Assembly: GCA_025531455.1 (NCBI GenBank)
Contig: JAMYHL010000001.1
Span: 930,001 to 994,000 of the forward strand
Length of the DNA stretch: 64,000 nt
Direction: 5' to 3'
DNA from: Apiotrichum sp. Y4204
Lineage: Eukaryota; Basidiomycota; Tremellomycetes; Trichosporonales; Trichosporonaceae
A model generated the notes under the pieces. The model did no database searches and had not been told where the DNA came from. It was given only the letters and a program-made list of their open reading frames with translations. Numbering within the stretch: position 1 is the first letter of the stretch; each line of letters begins with the position of its first letter. Made by a program: the position numbers and the translations under genes. This document shows positions 33,427 through 45,755 of this stretch, in pieces.

Positions 33427-36400
33427 ATGGCTCCCTCGCCGCCAGTCATTGTGACTACCGACTTGGACGGGCCCGCCCCTCCGTCGGACACACCTTCGCC
33501 CGCGACCCCGAATCGCCACCGCAGACAGGACTCAGAGCTTAGCGATCCGACGAGGCTTTCGCCCGCCGCGGCTCACGGGCCCAGCGCCGTACATGGTGCC
33601 AGCGTTGGCACATCGCTCACCCCCTCCACCTCCATCGGCGGATCATCGGTCCCCCCCTCGCCGACTCTGACCGGCACATCCACTGGCCAGTTCTCCGACG
33701 ACCACAGCGAGATTCCTCTGCGCGATGGGCTGTCCACCATTGGCGAGAACGAGACCTCCAAGCTGTACCCAGTTGGAACCGCCACGAACTCGTCCTACTC
33801 TGGCAAGGATCTGTCTCCGTCTCCCACGAAGCTGGGCGAGGCGGAGCACGCCCAGCAGCTCAATGGGGACGATGACGGCAAGAAGAAGAAGAAGAAGGAC
33901 AAGGATGCTGCCCCCGTGTCCCACCTCGACCCCGAGAAGGACACGACCGACCCTACACCATTCAAGGAGAAACCGTCGCTGTTGGCCATGCTCGTCGACC
34001 CCAAGTCTCTTGACGATCTCGAAAAGGTGCGTGTTCACAGTTTGGGAGGAAGCTGGTTGGCGGGATTTGAAAGTGGTTGGAGCGTGGCTCGCGTTCGCAA
34101 TAATCGGACGCCACACGGACCAACCCGGCCCAACATTTTGTTGTCACCGGTGAACGACCAGGTGTATCTGGAGGTCAATGCGTCCTTGGTGCCCTAGTGT
34201 CACGCCAAATCATTACATTCTGAATCACTCAAACTGACCAACGCAGATTGGTGGCACTACTGGCCTGCTGAATGGTCTCGGCGTGGACCCCACTGTGGGT
34301 CTGCCCATGCCTAATGACCATGGTGCGCCCCGCTCGTCGTCCGACATGAACTCGCACAACGGTCCCCAGTGGGCCGCGACCATGGAGGACCGCCGCCGTG
34401 TTTATGGACGCAATGACCTTCCTGTTCGCGCCAGCAAGAGCATTTGGCAGCTCATGTGGATGGCCTTCAAGGACAAGGTTCTGGTGAGTAGTCAGGTGCC
34501 CCACCCGCCGTAGCATAAATCATCTGACAACCAGATCCTCCTTTCCATTGCTGCTGTTGTCTCGCTCGCTCTCGGTCTCTACCAGGATCTCGGTGTCAAG
34601 CACGAGCCTACCTTTGGGCCCGGGGACGAATGCCCTCCACCCAAGGGCTGCGCGAAGCCCAAGGTTGACTGGATCGAAGGTGTTGCTATCATGGTCGCTA
34701 TTATCATTGTCGTTCTTGTCGGTTCCATCAACGACTGGCAAAAGGAACGCCAGTTCAAGAAGCTCAATGACAAGCGTGAGGACCGTACCGTCAAGGTTCT
34801 TCGCGGCGGAAACGAGATGGTCATCAACGTGCGTGAACTCGTTGTCGGCGACATTGCCCTCCTCGAGCCAGGAGAGGTCCTCCCTGTCGACGGTGTCTTC
34901 ATTCGCGGCCACAATGTTCGTTGCGACGAGTCTGGTGCCACTGGTGAATCCGACGCCATTAAGAAGACCACCTACGACGAATGTATCGAGGAACGCAAGA
35001 CTCTTGCTGCGGGCAAGCATGCCAAGAGCGACTGCTTTATGATTTCCGGTTCCAAGGTCCTGGAGGGTGTTGGCGAGTACGTCGTCACTTCGGTCGGTAC
35101 CTACTCGTTCAACGGCCGCATCATGATGGCTATGCGCACCGACACTGAAGAAACTCCTCTTCAGCTCAAGCTCAACGGACTTGCCGAGCTCATCGCCAAG
35201 TGTGGTGGTGCTGCTGGTCTCTTGCTCTTCACTGCCTTGATGATCCGCTTCTTTGTCCAGCTCAAGACCGACCCCAACCGCAGTGCGAACGACAAGGCAC
35301 AGGGCTTCATTAAGATTCTCATCATCTCGGTCACCCTCGTTGTCGTCGCCGTCCCCGAGGGTCTCCCTCTTGCCGTCACTCTCGCCCTTGCCTTTGCCAC
35401 GCAGCGTATGACAAAGCAGAATCTGCTAGTCCGTGTCCTCGGCTCGTGTGAGACCATGGGCCACGCCACGGTCGTCTGCACCGACAAGACTGGTACTCTC
35501 ACTCAGAACGTCATGTCGGTCGTTGCTGGATCGCTTGGTGTCCACGGCAAGTTTGTGCGCAACATTGGTGAAAACAAGGAACGGTCCATTGCGGACACCG
35601 AGGGCGCCGCTCGTGACGACTTCTCCTTTGACATGGACGAGATGAACGAGGTCGCCTCTCCCGAGCTTCAGACCCTGTTCAACGACGCCATCTGCATCAA
35701 CTCTACTGCTTTCGAGGACAAGCTCGAGGACGGCACTGTCGAGTTTGTCGGCTCCAAGACTGAGACTGCCCTTCTTCGTTTCGCTCAGGAGCTCGGCTGG
35801 GCCAACTGGAAGACGACTCGTGACAGCGCTCAGGTTGTTCAAATGATTCCCTTCTCGTCCGAGCTCAAGGCCATGGGTGTCGTCGTCAAGATTGACGGCG
35901 GCAAGTACCGTCTCTACGTCAAGGGGGCTTCCGAGGTCCTCACCAAGAAGTGTGGCAGCTACGTTGACGTCCACCGTCAGCCTCAGTCCGGTGTCCACGT
36001 CAAGCCCTTCGACGACCCCTCGTCTGCCAACATTTCCGCAACCATCATTTTCTACGCCAACCAGTCTCTGCGTACTCTGGCTCTCTGCTACCGGGACTTT
36101 GAGCAGTGGCCGCCTGCCGGCGCCCCTGCTGGATGCTCGACTGAGGAGGTTCCCTTCGACCTGATCTCGCAAGACCTTACGCTTATCGCTGTCACCGGTA
36201 TCGAGGACCCGCTGCGTCCTGGTGTCGCCCAGGCTGTGGCTGATTGCCAGGGTGCCGGTGTGGCTGTTAAGATGTGCACGGGTGACAACGTCCTTACCGC
36301 CCGCTCCATCGCCAAGCAGTGCGGCATGTTTACCCCTGGCGGTATCATCATGGAGGGACCTGTCTTCCGTAAACTCTCCGACTCCGACCGTCTTCAGATT

Positions 36401-37801
36401 GTTCCCCGCCTTCAGATTCTCGCTCGCTCCTCGCCTGAGGACAAGAAGCTACTCGTCAAGACTCTGAAGAGCATGGGTGAGGTTGTCGGTGTCACTGGTG
36501 ACGGTACCAACGACGGTCCTGCGCTCAAGCTCGCAAATGTCGGTTTTGCGATGGGTATTGCCGGTACCGAGGTCGCCAAGGAGGCTTCGGACATTATCCT
36601 CATGGATGACTCGTTCTCCAACATTGTCCTGGCTATCATGTGGGGACGCTGTGTCAACGATTCGGTCAAGAAGTTCCTCCAGTTCCAAATCTCGGTCAAC
36701 ATCACCGCCGTTGTTATCACTTTCGTCTCGGCCGTCGCTTCTGCCTCGGAGCAGTCGGTTCTTACCGCCGTCCAGCTTCTGTGGGTCAACCTCATCATGG
36801 ACACCTTTGCCGCTCTTGCCCTTGCTACCGACCCTGCGAGCCCCTCAAACCTCAAGCGCAAGCCGGACCGCAAGGATGCGCCGCTCATTTCCGTCGACAT
36901 GTGGAAGATGATCGTTGTCCAGGCCGCCTACCAGATTATTGTTTGTCTCGTCCTCCACTTCCGTGGTCTTCAGATTCTCGGTCTCACGGACACCGGGGTC
37001 AACCGTGCAGACCTTCGTACCCTGGTCTTCAACTGCTTCGTTTTCTGCCAGATCTTCAACCAGCTCAACTGTCGTCGTCTTGACCGCCACTTCAACGTTC
37101 TCGAGGGTTTCTTCCGCAACTACTGGTTCATTGGCATCTTCATCATCATGGTTGGTGGCCAGGCCATCATTGTCGAGTTTGGCGGACACGCGTTCCAGGT
37201 TACTCGTCTCTACGGTCGCGACTGGGGAATTTCCATCATTGTCGGTCTCATTTCCCTTCCCCTCGGCGCCTTGGTCCGCCTCATGCCTACCGCTCCGGTT
37301 GAGAAGGCTCTTGTCAAGATGAAGCTCTTCCCCGACCCCAACCGCCCTCCTGTCATCATGGAGGACGACCTCGAGTCGGAGCCTGAGAAGTACACGTACA
37401 ACCCGGCCCTCGAGAAGGTTAAGGACAACCTCACCACCTTTGCCAGCATCCGTGGTGGCCGCCTGCGCGGCTCGTCCCTCGTTGGCGGCTCGCGTCACAA
37501 GGAGCTTCGCAAGGCCGACATTCAGCTCCCGTCGCTTCTTACCATGGTGCCCACGTTGGTCGCCGGCGGTATTGGTGCCGGTCACAACTGGGTGTCGCCC
37601 AACTCGATTGGTGCCCTCGGTAACCCCGCTGCGCAGGAGATTTCCAAATCCCAGGTCGACTTGTTTGCCGGCCGTGTCCAGCTCCATCCCGAGACGGATC
37701 CCAACGACCCCCTTTACGCCAAGTTTGGCATTGAGCCTCCGTCGTACTCGAGGGACGACCCTGCAAGCAGCTCGAAGGCCAACAAGCCGTCGCCACACTA
37801 A
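33427..37801 (+). CDS. PMC1: P-type Ca2+-transporting ATPase, plasma-membrane type (vacuolar Pmc1-like)
   Basis: Exons 33427-34026, 34247-34483 and 34535-37801 give 1367 residues. The long Ser/Thr/Pro-rich N-terminus, with a Lys cluster near residues 155-160, is likely regulatory. P-type motifs: actuator TGES (415-418), transmembrane-4 PEGLPLAVT (from 553), phosphorylated Asp596 in DKTGT, and the hinge GDGTND (from 934). The M1-M10 helices are in the usual order, with M6 carrying NLIMDTFAALALATDP. These P2B pumps move Ca2+ from cytosol into the vacuole at the expense of ATP. The length and N-terminal rather than C-terminal extension fit fungal Pmc1. Codon use is strongly biased to C-ending codons, suggesting high expression. 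Introns occur only in the 5' quarter. Confidence 0.93.
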
Positions 37802-39130
37802 GAGGTGCATTGCTGTTGGTCCCAGAGTTGAAACCGCCTCCAATACACGATTCTTCTACTCTCCTTCACACCGACACCCCCGCGATACAACTATACACAT
37901 TTCTGTTCTCCTGTTCCGTGCTTTTGCCCGCGCATCCGCGCATATAGATTTCCTATTCTCCATCTCTTGTACACATGATTGGGCGACCAGCCCCGTCGTC
38001 CCGTCCTCACTGGGTTTGGGCATGTAATTCTGATGCACTGAAATGGGTGCAACGTGCACAAGGGAAGCAACCAAAGGGGGTTCGGAGTGCTCTGGTATTC
38101 CTAACTGACGTGTTCCCTGTTGCCGTGGATTGCAAGCGAGCATGTTCTCGCTCCACGATCCTGCATGACGCGCATCGCACGACGCAGACGACGTCGATAC
38201 GCAATGCTGAGTGGCGCTCGCTTCAAGCCCGTGGTATGCGCCACAGTACACAGCGCGACCAAGCGCCAATACGACACGGAAGCCAGAAGCAGAGGATAGA
38301 GGTACAGAGGGTAAAGAACACAGACAGCGTGTCCTCATCGTACCCAGAACGAGAACTTTGCGAGGCGTCGGGGCCCCACCGCAGTCGGAGAAGCAAGAAG
38401 CACACTGCGGCAATTCCATCCAAATCCAACATCCAATATGCGTCGGGCTCGGCATTGCGAGATAGCCTCGAGGCCGCCAGGCGGCGGACCGTGCGTGGCG
38501 GCGTGAGATACGAGCTACCCAAGTCTGTCAAGAAGGATAGGGAATCCAGGGACATGCCTGGGTGGTGGAAATCGAGAATCGGGAATCAAGAACCGCATAT
38601 CGAGAGGAAAGGCCAGGAGGGGGAGGGGGGGAGGGGCGACCAGAACAAGAACAAGAACCAGTACTGTATGTACACACGCTATCCGCTCGAGCATCACCCA
38701 CATTGTCGTCCAACGGCGACTTGCTCCTTCTGGCTTTCGCGAGTGAGCTCTCTCTTAGACGCCCCAGAGATGTCTCTCGGATTTCTACTTTGCTCGATAG
38801 CTCGCAGGCTCGACGCCACCGAGGTCACGACCAGTGCCTCACTAACCTCCAGCCCTCCAGGGCGGAGGGACAGTCGCGCGTGTGGAATGTGGCGGCGGCG
38901 CAGCGGCGGGAATGTGGCGCCGTATCATGACTAGCACTTAGTGCTCGTCGGAGACAGGTGAGGATATTGGTGGAGAGCGGGGCGGACGTATGCGAGAAGC
39001 AGGAAGCACACGTTCTGGACGGGTGGACGCCTTGGAGCCATGCTGGGAGGGGAACGGCGCCGGGACGTTGTTCGTTGCGCTCCCCCGACCTTGATTTTGC
39101 GAACGACGTTCGAGCCGCGAGTAGCGAGCT

Positions 39131-39146
39131 CCCCCCCCCCCCCCCC
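39131..39146 (+). repeat. Poly-C tract
   Basis: Sixteen consecutive C. The length may be unreliable. Confidence 0.85.
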
Positions 39147-39190
39147 AACTCGAGTGACAGCGAGTGGCGCTGTACCTGCACACCTGCAGC

Positions 39191-39278
39191 TGCACACACA
39201 TGTACACACACGCGCACACAACCACACTAGAGACACACACATACACACATACACACATACACACGCACACACGCGCGC
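39191..39278. repeat. CA-rich microsatellite with ACAT interruptions
   Basis: CA dinucleotide runs are interspersed with TACACACA octamers over nearly 90 bp. Alternating purine-pyrimidine sequence of this kind can adopt Z-DNA. Confidence 0.85.
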
Positions 39279-39848
39279 CACCGCCACGCGTTGCGCACAA
39301 TTGACATTGATATCCTTGGATCCATGTCCTCGTGCGAGGGCAGTCACGGCAGGTACACAGACTGGCTTGCAAGTGTCCTGGCGGTGGTACTGTACCTTGT
39401 TCTCCATCTAGCATAGGAATGCATGTACATGTCGTGGTCGTGGCACGCTCGAGTCCACCTGGCCACCTGGGCACCTGGGCACTTGGCGCAACGCCACCGC
39501 CTGCGCTCGCCGCTGAGAGCTGGGGGAGCCGCTGAGCAATGCGCATTGCACCACCCATGGGACCGACGATCACGGACAATAGACACAGCCGAACCGAGAC
39601 AGCTCATGTACATATCTTACACCGGCGGCACCGCTGTACACTGTGTAGGTACTTAAGCTGCAAAGAGCTTTGTTCGTCGTCCTTTGTCCACCCGCCTCGT
39701 TCTTGCCTCTCCAGTCGCTACTCTGTCGCCCAGCTCCCTTCTTTTCCAGCTTACTCTCCCGCCTCGTCTCTGGTCTCTCCTTATACCGTCTCCGTCCTAT
39801 CTACGTCCACTCTCTGCTCCGAGCTGCATCCCACCACTTCCGCCCACA

Positions 39849-41267
39849 ATGCCTCCCCAACCGCTCCCCACGGCCAACAGCCCCAGCACCGACCGCTTCA
39901 AGCGCCAGGCCAGACCACCAGCCCTACCCCACTGCGTCAGCGTGTGCATGATGCGCGGTAACATGGCCAACTGCAACGGCCCGACCGACTACAAGTGTCT
40001 GTGTACCGACCAAACGTACTTGAGCAGCGTGTATGTGAGTCGCAGACTGTACCAGTGTGTCCTGCCTGGGCAGCTGGCCGGGATACCCTCATAGAAGAAA
40101 GAGCGCACGGGCATATCCTCCCTGCAGCATGGACCCCCCTCCACTCACCACTCATGTTTCCCCAACAGCCACACATCAGCGCCCACTCACACCAGTACTG
40201 CTGGCAAGTCTCGTGCAGCGACGACGAGATCCAGACCGGCAAGGCGTACTCGGCGACGGGGTGCAGCATGTTCGGCGTCAAGCCCGGCAATGGGACCTCG
40301 GGGGCCGACAGTCCCGTCGCGACAAATCTAGCGTTCCCCCCCGTCGTGTACTCGCCGGCCGCCCACAACATCCAGATTGTCGTGAGTAGAAGCGGAGGGG
40401 TGGATGTGAACGGTGTTTGTTGTCTTTGTTTGTGCTGCCGATCTGGCATGCGCGTGTCGATCAGTCAGAACAATTTGTGCTTGGGACGATTCGACAGCCC
40501 CTTTGTTCCAGTAACCCCTCCCATTGTCTATCCCGACGCACTGTCCCCGCTTACACCAGATGTCCACCGTGTGCTCCATCGCGCTCGCGCTCGCCATACT
40601 TGTTGCTGTCATCAACTGCCGCAACCAGCTCCGCCGCGAGGAGCTCACTGCATCGCGGTAAGTGTTAACGATCTCGCCTGCATCAACACTTCTAACGCCC
40701 AGCTGGACGGCCGTCTCGGGTACCCTCTCGGGCGACAGCAAGAACCGCGGTTTCCGCTCGCAGACCTCTTCGGGGGGCCAGACAATGTCGCATTTCCTCC
40801 GCTCTGATGGCCGGCCCGCCGGCCCGCTCGACACGATCACGAGCGAAGACGGCGCGACCTTTGCGCTCCCCCTCCCGCGCCCTGCGCCCGCCGCGGGTCC
40901 CTCACTCAACCGCCCGAACCGCGGGCAGGGAGTCCCCGTGCGCACGCTCGCGTTCCCCCACCCCGCGCACTCTTCCCACGCGCGCTTCACGAACCGCGTC
41001 GCGCCCGAGGACGGCGAGCTCTGGGAGCTGCGCGAAATGCGCCCCTCGCCGACCGACGCGTCGTCCGGAATGGACGACGACCCCAAGGGCAAGGGCAAGG
41101 CGGTTGATAAGCACTCGGACGGATACTCAGACGCCGCGTTCAGCTCGCTCCGGCACCCCCCAAGCAGCTTTGGCGGCGACGAGCCGTCCACCCCCACCAC
41201 TTCACACGTTGTCAGCGAGTACGGGAGCACCACCAATCTCCGCAAGGTGGCTGGGGAACGTGACTAG
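39849..41267 (+). CDS. CFEM-domain single-pass membrane protein
   Basis: Exons 39849-40034, 40196-40381, 40560-40657 and 40703-41267 give 344 residues. Eight cysteines follow the CFEM spacing: C-x3-C-x8-C-x7-CLC-x11-C-x4-C-x15-C, with an Asp three residues before the CLC pair where CFEM proteins bind haem iron. This spacing decided the second acceptor at 40195; another AG 27 nt upstream would add nine residues and break it. One membrane segment (STVCSIALALAILVAVINC) follows, then a cytosolic tail of about 190 residues rich in Ser/Pro. CFEM proteins serve in haem and iron capture or surface signalling. No signal peptide is encoded after the chosen ATG, although a KR cleavage-type site precedes the domain, so a 5' exon may be missing. 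Confidence 0.75.
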
Positions 41268-41539
41268 AGGGCAAATGCGGAAGAATGCCAGACTACCAGA
41301 ACACTGAGGCGTGGAGACCTGCCACTCCCGCCGAACGAGGACTTTTGGGCGCAGCAATGGTTGTTGATACTCGATACTATTTCACGTGTAATGCCATGTG
41401 TGTATATCAGCAGTGAGAACAGTAAGGACATGCAGAGCATGCCAGTAAGTCAGGTATCAGCTGGTTTGAGTCAGGCTGCTCGTCAGCGTACAGTACGCGT
41501 CCGGCTCCGGTCGAATGCCACTGTACATGATCTACATCC

Positions 41540-42731
41540 TCACAGCTCGTCGCGGGCATACTGCTCGTGCCCGTGTTCCCCACGCATGCGCATCGCGTCC
41601 CGGTCCTTGAAGAAGCTGAGCTTCTTCTTCGCAACAGCGGCATCCTCCTCGTCGTCGTACTTGACCTGGCGCGACTCGTCGTGCGTGAGCGTGATCGCGC
41701 GCATCGTCGGGCGGAAGATGGGATCCCACGTGGATGTCGGGGTGGGGAGCACGGCTGCGGGCGGGTAGCTGGCGTGAGCATAAGAGCTTAACCTACCACA
41801 CAGACCCAGCTCCTTGACTCACATGATGTCCTCGGCTGGGCAGTTCCCTTCCTCGACGCCCTGTTTAGCGGGCACAAAGCTTCCAAGGTCGCCGACAACA
41901 TGCACGGGATACACGACGCCGGTGAGCGTCGCGTTCGCGCACAGGAGCACCGGCGTGTGTCCCTGTGTCGAGAGCGCAGCCGCCATATCCGAGCGGCGGT
42001 AATGTACGTCCGGGGAGGGTGTGATCTGAAACGTTAGAGCTGATGGACAGTACAGTTCCGACTTACACCTGCTTCCTCGAGCCACGAGCCCGTCGGGAGG
42101 TATGCGTGCAGCCTGTCGAGTGCGGCAAAGAAGCGCGACGGGTCGCCATCACATATACACGACACGAAGCGCCCGTCCGTGTTCCACTGTGTGGTTAGCT
42201 TTAGTCTATGGGCACCACTCACGACACGCTCCCACACCTCCTCGACGCTCTCGCCGACCTCGCTCTGCGCCCACGCGGCCTCGGCCTGGTCTGCATCAAA
42301 CCCGGCGCGGGCGCACCGCGAGCCAATCTCCTCGTGCGAGAGTTTCGGGTTTGTGGGCTGTGATGGCTGGGTGCCGTCGCATCTGGGGTCAGCTGAGGAT
42401 ATTGAGGACGACAGCTGGTGTCCCGGGAGACGAAGGATGCGCGCTGAACTGTGACAGACATGACAGCGCGACGCGTTTCGTCCCCCGCAAGCCGACGACT
42501 CCGCGCGACTCACTCTAGCACATCGACATTGTTGATCCCCCACTTTCCGTCGTCCCCTGCGTCAGGCTCGAAGCGCTGCTTGAAGAGCCACAGCCCGGCG
42601 CGGGGCACGCAGCACGGGTCGGCGGCGAGCGCGGCCGACGAGCAGGATACCAGTTTCGGTGGGCAGTTTGCGCCGGCGGCCGCTGCTAGCGGAAGGAGAG
42701 CGAGGGTTGCCAGGGCGTGTGCGTGTACCAT
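41540..42731 (-). CDS. RNase T2-like protein lacking catalytic motifs, C-terminal RDEL
   Basis: Minus-strand exons are 42731-42514, 42382-42223, 42186-42067, 42025-41823 and 41768-41540, giving 309 residues. After a signal peptide (about 1-19), the cysteine frame CSSAALAADPCCVPRAGL and the C-terminal half (FFAALDRLHAYLPTGSWLEE, GITPSPDVHY, NCPAEDI) follow fungal RNase T2. But where active enzymes have WTIHGLWPDNCDGT this one has WGINNVDVLECDGT, with Asn67 in place of the catalytic His. The second active site (HEWxKHGTC) has no counterpart; the stretch holds an acidic helix instead. After the RNase fold comes a charged tail of about 60 residues ending ARDEL, a KDEL-type retrieval signal. It is probably a catalytically dead, ER-resident relative. 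All splice phases agree. Confidence 0.75.
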
Positions 42732-43148
42732 GCTGTTATTGCGAGAGATGGAGATGGAGATGGAAGAGATGCCGAGAAAGGAGGTTCTTTCTGTTCACGT
42801 CTTGTGGAATGCCTGGAAGGAGAACACAAACAAAACGAGGTCATTGTGCATTGTGCGTCATTCAAATCGGTTCAATTCAAATCAATTCAAAATGAATGAC
42901 CAAAGTGTGATCAAGGACGGAAAGGTCCGCTAATGTCTGCCGATCACTTGATTACAATCGCTATTAGGAACATTTAGTTGGCACACGACCACAGCAATGG
43001 ATGACGTGACTCTTTTTTACCCGAAGCAAGCGGACGAGTGAGTGGCCACCCAACCATCTCCGATAACAACGCCACTTGTCCTGTTCGACGCACATCTCCA
43101 TTCCTCTTTCACATCTCACACATCCAAACACTTTCAGTCATTCTCACA
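42732..43148. promoter_or_regulatory. Divergent promoter between RNase T2-like and MFS genes
   Basis: A 417-bp region between two divergent start codons. The plus-side leader is C/T-rich and ends TCTCACAATG, the usual start context here. A TTCAAAT-type direct repeat lies near 42860-42892. No specific operator can be named. Confidence 0.5.
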
Positions 43149-45262
43149 ATGACAGCCCGCGCGCGCGCGGCATCCCTCTCCGCGGCGTCTATCGACTCGC
43201 CCCCGCCCTCCCCGACAATCCGGTACGACAGCGAGCGGTCCCCGCTCGAGCGCCGCGGCTCGCTCGCGCCGCCCGACGTGCCGACCCTCCTGCGCCAGAA
43301 ACGCAAGTGGTGGCGCCGGGGATGGACGCTCCCTACCACGTCGCGCCCGCTGCGCATCACCCTCATGCTTATCAGTATTGCCGTCAGCGCCGTGCAGGCT
43401 AACGGCGTGTACTGCTGGCCGACATAGTGAGTGGCAGTGGAGCGTGACCGGGATCGGAAGCGGAAACATTGCGGGACGCTGGAAGGGGCTGGTTCCTTTC
43501 TGGGACGATGGCAGCTGGTTATTCCTCCTGCTTGAGTAAACCCGATGGGATTCGGCGCGATTACGTGCCCGGCACACTGATCACTCACAATCTGACCATG
43601 GTGCGCATCTGTATGCTAATTCCGCAGTGGACCAGTCGTGAAGGAGACACTAAGTCTATCGAAGACGCAGGAACAGACAATTGTCGCAGGGTGAGTTCTC
43701 GCTGATGACTCCTCTAACTCTCAGCGGCATCCTCGGCGTGTATCTCTGTGCGGCGCCCGTCGGCTCCCTCGTAGACCGCTGGGGCCCGCGCGCGGGATCG
43801 CTCCTCAGCGCCTGTCTTGCCAGCGCCGGATACTTTGCGTTCGCGGCCATCGTGAAAGCAGCAGATAAGGCCAACGAGAATACATATCTTGCGCTCACGG
43901 CGTGCTACTTCTCCATTGGTGCCGCTACGGTTGGCAGCTACTTTGCTGCTCTCACAACCGGTGGGTAACGTCATGGGTAGTCACCCGCTAACTTCAGCGT
44001 CACTCTCGTTCCCCAGCCATCCCACGCTCTCTCTGTCTCTCCCGCTCGCCCTCATCGGCTTGTCGCCGCTTGTCCTCGCGTCTTTCTCCAACCTCCCGAC
44101 CTTCACTCGTCCGGGACAGGATGTGGACGCCATCAAGTTCCTCACTTTCCTTGGCTTCTTCTCCATGGGCGTCAACCTCTTCGCGGCAATGTTCATGCGC
44201 GTAACCCTCCCTCTTCCAAAGGACATTTACCACGATGACACGGACAGCGAATGTGACCCGTACGAGAGCATAGCCGATCTGTCAGCGTCGCTCCACCTCG
44301 ATGAGCGCACGCCGCTCCTCATCGGCGGACCCGAGGCGGCGAGGGAAGACGTCGAGGCAGAGATGCAGGGCAAGGACGTCGTCCGCTGGACAACCGTCAG
44401 CCTTGTCCGCAATCCCGGCTTCTGGGCGTTTGGCCTCATTGTCACCGGCTGCATTGGCCCCTCGGAGACTCTCATAGCTTCGATCGGCGCGGTAGTCACC
44501 GCGCTGCTCCCGCCCGATCAGTCGCTGTCGTTCAAATCCGCCATCGCCGTCTTCTCGCAGTGGACCACACCGACGATATCAACATTGACCAAATCCTCCG
44601 CACTGACACTGCGCAACAAGCACGTCTTCATCCTCTCCATATCCTCCACTCTCGCACGTCTTGTCACCGGCTTCGCGGCAGACTACCTCGCCCCCGCACC
44701 CGTCGCCGTCCCTGCACGACGGGACGAGGATGGCCCAAGCCACTACTTTGTCCAGCGTGATCCGGTCATCATGCGCCGCTCAACGTTTGCGGCTGTCTGC
44801 GCCGCCGCCCTCGCGGCAGTGTACGCGTGGAACGCGGCGTGGCTCGACTCGGAGTCCCAGCTCTGGGTGCTCAGCGGCGGCGTCGGCGCGCTGTACGGCG
44901 CCCTCTTCACTCTGACAGTGAGCTATAACGAAGTCGAGGCTAAGCTCACGCACAGCCGGCCATTGTCTCGACCCACTTTGGCCCCACAAACTTCGGCCTC
45001 GCATGGGGCATGGTCTCGTACTTTCCCGCCCTCGGCTCGGCCATTTTCTCCGTACGTCCAGCTATTACAATCACGCACCAGCTGACAGCAGTACCTCTTT
45101 GCATACCTCGCGACCACGGACGCAGACGCGACGCCGCTCAGCGTCATTGAAAAGTCGTGCCACGGCCCCGGGTGCTTTGACGGGTCGTTCTGGATCGCCG
45201 CGGCGGGCAGCGCCGTCGCGGCCATCGGCATGTTCTTTATAGGTCCGCGCTGGAAGGTCTGA
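43149..45262 (+). CDS. MFS transporter, Mch1/Nodulin-like type
   Basis: Exons 43149-43426, 43628-43690, 43725-43960, 43998-44917, 44956-45051 and 45092-45262 give 587 residues. About 85 N-terminal residues are basic and Ser/Pro-rich. About twelve membrane segments follow, starting LRITLMLISIAVSAVQANGV. Family marks are GPVVKETLSLS after TM1, the intracellular loop PVGSLVDRWGPRAG, and an acidic central loop (about DDTDSECDPYESIADLSASL to DERTPLL). The second half includes THFGPTNFGLAWGM and a small lumenal Cys loop. This resembles fungal Mch1, a vacuolar-type monocarboxylate-like carrier without known substrate. Introns of 34-40 nt. Convergent with the dynein chain gene. Confidence 0.82.
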
Positions 45263-45755
45263 TTGGAAGCGTGTGAGCTTGTCGGAACCGCTCATGCCCT
45301 TTTGTCCATTGCACGCGAACGCCATCCCATTTATTCATGTTTAATAACGCCTCGTCTCTGTTGATCGCGACTCCTGTCCAGCTATCGCGACACTGGCCTC
45401 TCAACAGCAGTCTCATTTTTTCCCACCTCCATTTTCCAAACTGTAATTCTCAAACTCCACAGGCAAGCAACACAATGTAAGCAAGGTACTGCGTAGAATA
45501 GGGTATGGCGCCAGCGTTGCCGGCGCCACCGTGACATGCATGCACATTAGTATTTCCACCCCACTGGCCCAACAGCCTGCCGCTGCAACCGGCACGAGCT
45601 CTCGCCGGCCGCCACACCTCGGTCATCGCCTCGTCGTCGCCTGTCGTCACTTCGCCGCGCGTCCGTATAATCTCGCGTCGGCGGGCGTGTTCTAGATAAA
45701 TTGCCACCGCAGAGTATGCTCCATGCGCTGCCCGCGCTCAACCCCTCTCTTATCT
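45263..45755. terminator. Convergent 3' region of MFS and dynein chain genes
   Basis: A 493-bp region holding both 3' ends. No ORF or RNA gene recognised. TTTAATAA-like sequence at about 45340 could serve 3' processing of the plus-strand gene. Confidence 0.45.

Larger units (their letters stand above)
37802..39848. other. Intergenic between calcium ATPase and CFEM gene
   Basis: No gene recognised. It contains a poly-C tract (39131-39146), a long CA-rich microsatellite (39191-39278), and from about 39700 a pyrimidine-rich leader for the CFEM gene. The long plus-strand frame 37975-38934 has no domain and low-complexity content. Confidence 0.55.

Noticed and set aside
36845..37843. 332-codon minus-strand frame
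   Set aside because: Antisense of the calcium ATPase C-terminal half; no domain.
37975..38934. 319-codon plus-strand frame after the calcium ATPase
   Set aside because: Arg/Ser/Lys-rich with no domain and no start context; intergenic composition.
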